A DNA stretch of 12,224 nt from Candidatus Nealsoniibacteriota bacterium (GTDB lineage Bacteria > Patescibacteriota > Minisyncoccia > Minisyncoccales > RBG-13-42-11), in assembly GCA_003556525.1 (NCBI GenBank), contig PWRH01000068.1, forward strand, positions 1 through 12,224. Direction: 5' to 3'. The notes under the pieces were generated by a model, which worked only from the letters and a program-made list of their open reading frames with translations, ran no database searches and was not told the origin of the DNA. The position numbers and the translations under genes were made by a program. Each line of letters starts with the position of its first letter. Within the stretch, counting starts at the first letter, position 1. This document shows positions 6,381-11,256 of the stretch, one piece after another.

Positions 6381-6408
6381 ATTATATATCAGCCCGAAAA
6401 TTTGGCAA
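6381..6408 (-). promoter_or_regulatory. Near-leaderless promoter of the DUF389 gene
   Basis: On the minus strand: -35 TTGCCA (6408-6403), 16-base spacer, -10 TATAAT (6386-6381). The -10 ends 9 bases before the A of ATG 6372, so the transcript should begin within about two bases of the start codon. Confidence 0.65.
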
Positions 6409-6414
6409 TATTTT

Positions 6415-6499
6415 TTGCGGATTTATTAAGTTATGATAAGATAGTTAAAATGGATTATATTTTTTAATTTTTGAAACAATAGGTTTTTTTGTGTAAAAC
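6415..6499 (+). promoter_or_regulatory. Candidate promoters of the ferredoxin gene
   Basis: Two candidates lie upstream. The first is a weak -35 TTGCGG (6415-6420) with a 16-base spacer and an extended -10 TGATAAGAT (6434-6442). The second is -35 TTGAAA (6471-6476), a 17-base spacer and TAAAAC (6494-6499). The second places the transcript start near 6506, at an AAAAGGTC word (6501-6508) like the leader decamer seen elsewhere. Confidence 0.4.
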
Positions 6500-6534
6500 C
6501 AAAAGGTCATTAATATTATTTTAAAAAAAATAAA

Positions 6535-6711
6535 ATGGAATATAAAATCAATAAAGACAAATGTATTGGTTGTGGGCTTTGCGTTAGCGAATGTTTTGGG
6601 GCAACGGAATTAAAAGATGACGGCAAGGCTGAAGTTGTGGATTCGGATAAGCTTGAAAAGTGCGGAGGAGAAAAGGTTTGCCCTTACAGCGCAATTGAAA
6701 AGTCAAAATAA
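6535..6711 (+). CDS. Single-cluster [4Fe-4S] ferredoxin
   Basis: The product is 58 aa. Cys10-x2-Cys13-x2-Cys16 (CIGCGLC), with the fourth ligand probably Cys49 in VCPYSAI, is the pattern of small one-cluster bacterial ferredoxins. Cys20 and Cys43 sit where such proteins often carry a structural disulfide. Cys20 is followed by Phe rather than the usual Pro. The middle DDGKAEVV loop replaces the second cluster. It is a soluble low-potential electron carrier. It lies 137 bases upstream of nrdD on the same strand, but with its own terminator, so it forms a separate unit that could supply electrons to NrdG. The ATG follows an A/T leader without a Shine-Dalgarno sequence. Confidence 0.85.
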   Translation: MEYKINKDKCIGCGLCVSECFGATELKDDGKAEVVDSDKLEKCGGEKVCPYSAIEKSK

Positions 6712-6720
6712 TTTATTTTA

Positions 6721-6748
6721 AAAAACGGAACAAAATTTCCGTTTTTTT
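6721..6748 (+). terminator. Terminator after the ferredoxin gene
   Basis: AAAAACGGAA (6721-6730) and TTCCGTTTTT (6737-6746) form a 10-bp perfect stem with loop CAAAAT and a T tract. It separates the ferredoxin from nrdDG. Confidence 0.8.
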
Positions 6749-6766
6749 ATTGCAAAAAATCTGTGG

Positions 6767-6780
6767 AAAAAGGCCTTTTT
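6767..6780. promoter_or_regulatory. Palindrome upstream of the nrdD promoter
   Basis: AAAAAGGCCTTTTT is a perfect 14-bp palindrome ending 10 bases before the nrdD -35. With no loop it cannot form a good hairpin, so a protein-binding operator is the more natural reading. It does not resemble a NrdR box. The evidence is position and symmetry only. Confidence 0.25.
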
Positions 6781-6790
6781 TTAAGGTAAG

Positions 6791-6819
6791 TTGACCCTTG
6801 TTTTGCTTTGAGATAAGAT
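6791..6819 (+). promoter_or_regulatory. nrdDG promoter
   Basis: -35 TTGACC (6791-6796), 17-base spacer, -10 TAAGAT (6814-6819). The expected transcript start is about 6826. This excludes the in-frame TTG at 6798 and supports ATG 6849. Confidence 0.6.
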
Positions 6820-6848
6820 ATAACAATGTTTGCTTTAATTTTTTAAAC

Positions 6849-8972
6849 ATGGCCAAAAACAATATTAAAAAAATTAAAAAAAGAGACGGGACAATTGTTG
6901 ATTTTGACGAATCAAGAATAACCAAGGCGGTTTTAAGGGCTGTGACAGCTTCCGGTCAAGGCGATGGAGAATGTTCAAGAAAGGTTTCCGACAAAGTAAT
7001 TGATATTTTAAACAGAAGATTCAGAAAAGACGAAATACCGAGCGTTGAACAGGTTCAAGACATTGTTGAGGAAGTTTTGATTTTGGAAGATTTGTTTGAG
7101 GCCTCAAAAGCCTATATTCTTTATCGTGAACAAAGAAGAAGAATTAGAGAGGCAGTGGCGATTTCCGAAGAAGCTGTTGAAAAAATAGACCAATATTTGG
7201 GAAAGCTTGACTGGGAAGTGCAGGAAAATGCCAATATGGCTTTTTCCCTTCAAGGACTAAATCATTACGGAGTTTCTTATGTTGTAAAAAAATATTGGCT
7301 TAATAAAATCTATCCTAAAGAGGTCAGGCAGGCGAATGAGTCCGGTGATTTTCATTTGCACAACTTGGATACACTTGGAGTCTATTGTGCAGGCTGGGAT
7401 TTGTATGATTTTTTATTGAAAGGTTTTTGCGGTGTTTCCGGAAAAGTTGAATCAAGCCCACCAAAACATTTTCGTTCCGCTTTGGGTCAAATAGTTAATT
7501 TTATATTTACAATTCAAGGAGAAGTTGCCGGAGCGGTTGCTTTTTCCAATTTTGACACATTGTTGGCTCCTTTTATTCGTTATGACAATTTGAATTATCA
7601 GCAAGTCAAGCAAGCGCTTCAGGAATTTATGTTTAATATGTCTGTCTCTACCAGGGTAGGGTTTCAAAACCCTTTTTCCAATATTACGCTTGACTTAAGA
7701 CCTTCTTCTGTTTTTAAAAATCAGCCCGTAATTATCGGTGGTAAACCACAAAAAGAAACTTACGGAGAATTTGAGGAAGAAATGAAGGTTTTTAACAAAG
7801 CTCTTTATGAGGTTTATTTGGAGGGAGATGCCAAAAAAAGAGTTTTTACTTTTCCGATTCCCACGATAAATATTACAAAAGACTTTCCTTGGGATGAGCC
7901 CGCTTTTAACGGAATATTTGAAGCTTCAGCCAAATATGGAATAAATTATTTTTCAAACTATGTAAATTCCGATATGAGGCCCGACGATGTGAAGTCAATG
8001 TGCTGCAGGCTTAGACTTGAATTAAATGAACTTCACAACAGAGGCGGAGGAGGGCTGTTTGGAGCAGGAGCGAAGACAGGCAGTATCGGTGTTGTAACAA
8101 TCAATTTGCCCAGGATTGGCTATCTTTCAAAAACAAAAAAAGACTTTTTTGAAAGACTGGCAAATGTAATGGATTTGGCAAAAGAGAGCTTGGAGATAAA
8201 AAGAAAAACAATTGAGAATTTTATTTCAAAAGGCCTTTATCCTTATTCAAGGTTTTATTTGTCAGATATTAAAAAAGCCAGGGGAAGTTATTATGCCAAT
8301 CATTTTGCCACTATTGGTTTGGTTGGTATGAATGAGGCCCTTCTAAACTTTATCGGCAAAGACATTGCCTCCAAAGAAGGCGTTAAGTTTTCTTTGGAAG
8401 TTTTGAATTTTATGAGAAAAAGATTGGTAAAGTATCAGGAAGAAACATCGAATATTTATAATCTTGAAGCTACTCCGGCAGAGTCAACCGCCTACAGACT
8501 TGCCCTAAAAGACAGAGAGAAATATCCCGACATTATTACTTCGGGAACAAAGAAAATTCCTTATTATACCAATTCAAGCCACCTTCCGGTTGATTATACG
8601 CAAGACTCTTTTGAGGCTCTAAAGCTTCAAGACAAGCTTCAGGCTTCTTATAACGGTGGTACGGTTTTGCATCTTTTTTTGGGTGAGCAAATTAATGAAA
8701 TTGACAATGTAAAAAAACTAATTAAAAAAGTTTTTGAAAATTTTCATCTTCCCTATATTACCTTAACTCCGACTTTTTCAATTTGTCCGAGTCATGGTTA
8801 TATCTCAGGGGAGCATTTTTATTGCCCTCAATGTACCATAAAACAACCTTGCGAAGTTTATTCAAGGGTAGTGGGCTATCTCAGACCCGTTCAGCAATGG
8901 AATACGGGCAAACAAGAAGAATTTAAAGACAGAAAAGAGTATAAGTTGCCAAAAGCAAGTTTATCTAAATGA
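6849..8972 (+). CDS. nrdD: Anaerobic class III ribonucleoside-triphosphate reductase
   Basis: The product is 707 aa, a usual length for NrdD. An ATP-cone allosteric domain (about 5-95) begins IKKIKKRDGTIVDFDESRITKAV. The ten-stranded barrel follows, with Cys385-Cys386 in SMCCRLRLELNEL at the position expected for the catalytic thiyl and GGGGLFGAGAKTGSIGVVTINLPRIG next to it. The C-terminus has a zinc site with Cys646 (CPSHGYISGEHFYC), Cys659, Cys662 and Cys668. The glycyl radical loop RVVGYLRPVQQWNTGK carries Gly676. It reduces ribonucleoside triphosphates to deoxynucleotides under anoxic conditions after radical activation by NrdG. The ATG at 6849 fits the ATP-cone start, and the promoter lies just upstream. 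The stop overlaps the nrdG start (ATGA), so the pair is translationally coupled. Confidence 0.96.
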   Translation: MAKNNIKKIKKRDGTIVDFDESRITKAVLRAVTASGQGDGECSRKVSDKVIDILNRRFRKDEIPSVEQVQDIVEEVLILEDLFEASKAYILYREQRRRIREAVAISEEAVEKIDQYLGKLDWEVQENANMAFSLQGLNHYGVSYVVKKYWLNKIYPKEVRQANESGDFHLHNLDTLGVYCAGWDLYDFLLKGFCGVSGKVESSPPKHFRSALGQIVNFIFTIQGEVAGAVAFSNFDTLLAPFIRYDNLNYQQVKQALQEFMFNMSVSTRVGFQNPFSNITLDLRPSSVFKNQPVIIGGKPQKETYGEFEEEMKVFNKALYEVYLEGDAKKRVFTFPIPTINITKDFPWDEPAFNGIFEASAKYGINYFSNYVNSDMRPDDVKSMCCRLRLELNELHNRGGGGLFGAGAKTGSIGVVTINLPRIGYLSKTKKDFFERLANVMDLAKESLEIKRKTIENFISKGLYPYSRFYLSDIKKARGSYYANHFATIGLVGMNEALLNFIGKDIASKEGVKFSLEVLNFMRKRLVKYQEETSNIYNLEATPAESTAYRLALKDREKYPDIITSGTKKIPYYTNSSHLPVDYTQDSFEALKLQDKLQASYNGGTVLHLFLGEQINEIDNVKKLIKKVFENFHLPYITLTPTFSICPSHGYISGEHFYCPQCTIKQPCEVYSRVVGYLRPVQQWNTGKQEEFKDRKEYKLPKASLSK

Positions 8973-9670
8973 TAAAAATAGGCGGTTTGCAAAAAATTAC
9001 CTTAATAGACTATCCCTTGAAAATAGGGGCAACCGTTTTTTTGGTGGGCTGTAATTTTGAGTGTCCTTGGTGCTATGCAAAAGAATTGGTTTTGGAAAAA
9101 AAGAACAAATTAAACTTAATTTCAGAAGAAGAGTTTTTTAATTTTTTAAAAGATAGAAAAAAGCTTATTGAAGGGGTTGTTGTTTGCGGAGGAGAGCCTA
9201 CGGTCAATAAAAAATTGATTGATTTTTGCCAAAAAATAAAGAAAATGGGCTATTTTGTAAAGATTGATACTAATGGCTCCAACCCGGAAACACTAAAAAA
9301 ATTGATAGCTAAAAATTTGGTTGATTATTTTGCCATGGATATTAAAAATTCTTTAGAAGATAAAAAATATCAAAAAGCAACCGGAAGAAAAATAGATTTA
9401 TCTAAAATTAAAAAAAGTATTTCAATTATTAAAAACTCAGGCATTGATTATGAATTCAGAATAACGGTAGTGCCGGGTATTCATACAAAGAAAGATATTG
9501 TCGATCTTGCCAGACAACTTTCTCCTGCCAAGAATTTTTATTTGCAAAACTTCAGGCCGGATAAAACAATTAATACCAAATTTGAAAAAGTAAAACCCTA
9601 TCCTCAGAAATATTTGCTTGAAATCCAAAAAGCAATTTCTCCTTTTTTCGAAAACTGTAAAATAAGATAG
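8969..9670 (+). CDS. nrdG: Anaerobic ribonucleotide reductase activating protein (radical SAM)
   Basis: The product is 233 aa. The radical SAM [4Fe-4S] motif is Cys28-x3-Cys32-x2-Cys35 (CNFECPWC), preceded by GGLQKITLIDYPLKIGATVFLVG, the usual lead of NrdG-type activases. Gly74-Gly75-Glu76-Pro77 is the SAM-binding GGE motif, and KIDTNGSNPETL and FAMDIKN continue the partial barrel. It cleaves S-adenosylmethionine and places the glycyl radical on Gly676 of NrdD, taking electrons from a reduced ferredoxin or flavodoxin. The start codon overlaps the nrdD stop by 4 bases. It is longer than the compact enterobacterial NrdG (about 150 aa) and closer to the longer activase type found with formate-dependent NrdD. 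No terminator appears until 9762. Confidence 0.94.
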   Translation: MIKIGGLQKITLIDYPLKIGATVFLVGCNFECPWCYAKELVLEKKNKLNLISEEEFFNFLKDRKKLIEGVVVCGGEPTVNKKLIDFCQKIKKMGYFVKIDTNGSNPETLKKLIAKNLVDYFAMDIKNSLEDKKYQKATGRKIDLSKIKKSISIIKNSGIDYEFRITVVPGIHTKKDIVDLARQLSPAKNFYLQNFRPDKTINTKFEKVKPYPQKYLLEIQKAISPFFENCKIR

Positions 9671-9705
9671 GCTACCCAAAAGAGGTCAATTGGCATTGCG
9701 ACTAG

Positions 9706-9745
9706 TTAGTGTCAAATAATAGCGGTCGCAATGGTAATACACTAA
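9706..9745 (+). repeat. 40-bp direct repeat, copy 1
   Basis: It is identical over 40 bases to 9818-9857. Its ends are inverted, TTAGTGT and ACACTAA (7 bp), and its centre (around 9719-9732) is nearly palindromic: ATAGCG, GT, CGCAAT. The flanks differ between copies, so the unit has defined edges. Function unknown. Confidence 0.9.
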
Positions 9746-9761
9746 ATATTAATAGGGATAT

Positions 9762-9789
9762 GTTGGACATGCGATGTCCAACTTTTTTT
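9762..9789 (+). terminator. Strong terminator downstream of nrdG
   Basis: GTTGGACAT (9762-9770) and ATGTCCAAC (9774-9782) form a 9-bp perfect stem with loop GCG and seven Ts. It is 92 bases after the nrdG stop and lies between the two 40-bp repeats. Confidence 0.85.
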
Positions 9790-9817
9790 GTGATGTTTAA
9801 ATTTTAAGCTTAACAAC

Positions 9818-9857
9818 TTAGTGTCAAATAATAGCGGTCGCAATGGTAATACACTAA
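9818..9857 (+). repeat. 40-bp direct repeat, copy 2
   Basis: Exact second copy, 112 bases after the first, with the same inverted TTAGTGT/ACACTAA ends. It has no upstream CATTGCGAC arm and no following terminator, unlike copy 1. Confidence 0.9.
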
Positions 9858-9863
9858 GTATGA

Positions 9864-9887
9864 TTGGATATAGGGTTGGATATAGGG
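9864..9887 (+). repeat. 12-bp tandem repeat TTGGATATAGGG x2
   Basis: Two exact copies (9864-9875, 9876-9887) are directly followed by TTGACAATAG, which resembles a third, diverged copy and includes a TTGACA that could be a -35 for the next gene. No convincing -10 lies 16-18 bases beyond it. Confidence 0.7.
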
Positions 9888-9957
9888 TTGACAATAGTTT
9901 ATGCTTAACTTAATCTTAATTAAGCAGGGTTTGGGCAATAAATAATTAATGCCCCGG

Positions 9958-9967
9958 AAAAAGGTCG
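9958..9967 (+). promoter_or_regulatory. Leader decamer AAAAAGGTCG (copy 3)
   Basis: This copy ends exactly 35 bases before ATG 10003, the same distance as copy 2 from its ATG. An A/T-rich stretch lies between. Confidence 0.4.
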
Positions 9968-10002
9968 TTTTAATAATTTAAATTTTAAATACTTTTAAAA
10001 AC

Positions 10003-10158
10003 ATGGAAGGATATTGCGTAAAATGTAAAAAAAAGCAGGAAATTTCCGATGCTAAGGAAATAACAATGAAAGGAAAAGGTGGAGTAAAGAGAAAAGCAAT
10101 GACCGGGACTTGCCCTAAGTGCGGAACAAAAATGTTTCGAATTATGGGAAAGGCCTAA
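10003..10158 (+). CDS. DUF5679 zinc-ribbon protein
   Basis: The product is 51 aa. Cys5-x2-Cys8 (YCVKC) and Cys37-x2-Cys40 (TCPKCGTKMFRI) form a four-cysteine zinc ribbon. Between them lies a basic segment with KEITMKGKGGVKRKAMTG. This is the pattern of DUF5679, a very small protein family common in small-genome bacteria, with no established function. The basic surface suggests nucleic acid or ribosome binding, which is inference only. The ATG follows a repeat-rich leader and the decamer AAAAAGGTCG. Downstream come three hairpins with a terminator. It appears to be transcribed alone. Confidence 0.85.
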   Translation: MEGYCVKCKKKQEISDAKEITMKGKGGVKRKAMTGTCPKCGTKMFRIMGKA

Positions 10159-10165
10159 GATTATG

Positions 10166-10203
10166 CACCCGGTTGAATTCGGGTGAAGATTTTCGAAAGT
10201 CTT
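10166..10203 (+). ncRNA. Two abutting hairpins in the leader of the MBL gene
   Basis: Hairpin 1: CACCCG (10166-10171) with CGGGTG (10180-10185). Hairpin 2: bases 10186-10192 with 10197-10203, a 7-bp stem with one G-U pair and tetraloop TCGA. The two stems touch with no free base, and hairpin 2 touches the terminator stem at 10204. The block could be a structured 3' end of the preceding transcript or a leader RNA of the following gene. Confidence 0.4.
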
Positions 10204-10247
10204 GAGCCGAGCGCATAAATTAATTTCATGTGCTCGGCTCTTTGTTT
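10204..10247 (+). terminator. Terminator or attenuator just before the MBL gene
   Basis: Bases 10204-10216 pair with 10228-10240: a 13-bp stem with one G-U pair and an 11-base A/T loop. TTTGTTT follows. The structure ends 11 bases before ATG 10252, so it either ends the DUF5679 transcript or controls read-through into the next gene. Confidence 0.7.
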
Positions 10248-10251
10248 AATT

Positions 10252-11157
10252 ATGGCACTACAAAATAAAAGGTTTGTTTTTGTTGTTTTATTTATTCTTT
10301 TGTTTGTTAACTTTATTGCCTGGGCTGCGGTTTACGACTTAAGCCGGCCAAAGTTTTTAGAAGTTATTTTTTTTGACGTAGGTCAGGGGGACGGCGCACT
10401 CATTAAAACTGCGGAAGGTCACTATATTTTAGTTGACGGCGGAGAGAGTTCAAAAATGCTTGAAAAACTCTTGGCTGAAATTCCTTTTTGGAAAAGAGAA
10501 ATAGACTTGGTTATTTTGAGTCATCCTCATTATGATCATTTTGGCGGATTGATTGATATTATTGAAAGATATCAAGTTAAAAACATATTATGGAACGGGG
10601 TGGCTGAAGACAGTCTTGCTTTTGAAAGATGGCAAGAGTCTGTTTCAAAGTCAGATGCAAATATCATAATTTCTTTGGCAGGTCAAAAAATCAAGGGAGA
10701 AAATTTTTTTATTGATATTTTATATCCTTTTATCAATTTAGAGGGGATAGAATTTAAGGATGCAAACCTTTCTTCAATTTATTTACGCTTGGTTTTTCAA
10801 AAAACCAGTTTTTTATTTACCGGAGACGGCTATAAATCAAATGAAAATGAGCTGGTTCAAAAAGAAATTTTTTGCCAAGAAAATAATCATTATTTGTGCA
10901 GAGTAATGTTTTTGGATTCGGATGTTTTAAAGGTTGGGCATCACGGCAGTAAAACTTCAACGAGTGAAGAATTTGTTAGCGCGGTTTTGCCCGAGATAGC
11001 CGTTATTTCGGCCGGGAAAAACAACAGATACGGCCATCCCCACAAAGAAACTTTGGACCTTTTAGAAAGATATGATATAAATATCTTGAGGACCGACCTT
11101 AATGGTGATATTAAAATTATAAGTGACGGAAAAAGCTTGATTTTTTCAACCGATTAA
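10252..11157 (+). CDS. Membrane-anchored ComEC-type metallo-beta-lactamase-fold protein
   Basis: The product is 301 aa. An N-terminal membrane helix (about 8-28) is followed by a metallo-beta-lactamase domain like the C-terminal part of ComEC/Rec2. Seen in order: D42VGQGDG, the LVDGG strand, His91-x-His93-x-Asp95-His96 (HPHYDH), Asp192 in FTGD, His230-His231-Gly in VGHHGS, and His262 in GHPH. All metal ligands expected for the fold are present, so it should be active, probably as an extracytoplasmic nuclease or phosphodiesterase. The ComEC membrane channel (Competence domain) is missing, as in stand-alone ComEC-like hydrolases. I start at ATG 10252; the in-frame ATG at 10228 lies inside the 3' arm of the terminator stem. 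No promoter is evident between hairpin and start. Confidence 0.85.
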   Translation: MALQNKRFVFVVLFILLFVNFIAWAAVYDLSRPKFLEVIFFDVGQGDGALIKTAEGHYILVDGGESSKMLEKLLAEIPFWKREIDLVILSHPHYDHFGGLIDIIERYQVKNILWNGVAEDSLAFERWQESVSKSDANIIISLAGQKIKGENFFIDILYPFINLEGIEFKDANLSSIYLRLVFQKTSFLFTGDGYKSNENELVQKEIFCQENNHYLCRVMFLDSDVLKVGHHGSKTSTSEEFVSAVLPEIAVISAGKNNRYGHPHKETLDLLERYDINILRTDLNGDIKIISDGKSLIFSTD

Positions 11158-11189
11158 TTTAAAAATTTTAAAACCATTAAAATTAGGCG

Positions 11190-11218
11190 TTGGATATTTT
11201 TTAAAAATATGATATAAA
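11190..11218 (+). promoter_or_regulatory. Extended -10 promoter of the adenylate-kinase-like gene
   Basis: -35 TTGGAT (11190-11195), 17-base spacer, extended -10 TGATATAAA (11210-11218). A TATAAT at 11225-11230 is an alternative -10 but lacks a -35. Confidence 0.55.
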
Positions 11219-11256
11219 TATTTTTATAATAATAAATAAACTAAAAATTAAATTTT

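Larger units (their letters stand above)
9671..10002 (+). other. Non-coding, repeat-rich interval
   Basis: No credible gene lies here. From left to right it contains a 9-base arm CATTGCGAC (9694-9702), 40-bp repeat copy 1, a terminator (9762-9789), 40-bp repeat copy 2, a 12-bp tandem repeat, a TTGACA (9888-9893), a 6-bp inverted pair (GCTTAA 9903-9908, TTAAGC 9920-9925), and the leader decamer of the next gene. The longest readable frame (about 9760-9806) is an artefact of the terminator hairpin. Confidence 0.7.

Noticed and set aside
6767..6860. NrdR box upstream of nrdD
   Set aside because: No sequence near the promoter fits the paired ACACWATATATWGTGT pattern; only an unrelated GGCC dyad is present.
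6713..6925. 70-codon minus-strand frame over the nrdD promoter and start
   Set aside because: It overlaps the ferredoxin terminator and the nrdD 5' end, resembles no family, and its composition follows from the A/T-rich opposite strand.
7452..7667. 71-codon minus-strand frame inside nrdD
   Set aside because: It lies fully inside a certain gene in another frame, with no domain or promoter.
9437..9679. 80-codon minus-strand frame over the end of nrdG
   Set aside because: It is antisense to a well-supported gene and shows no recognisable motif.
9706..9857. CRISPR array
   Set aside because: There are only two repeats, 40 bp long with a 72-bp gap that contains a terminator, and no cas genes are nearby.
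9706..9857. Integron attC or Xer dif-type site
   Set aside because: The inverted ends TTAGTGT/ACACTAA do not match the RYYYAAC/GTTRRRY core or a dif-like arm pair, and there is no integrase.
10165..10240. tRNA gene (the first hairpin resembles a T-arm)
   Set aside because: The loop is TTGAATT rather than TTCRANN, no acceptor, D or anticodon arm can be placed around it, and the other two stems form a terminator block.
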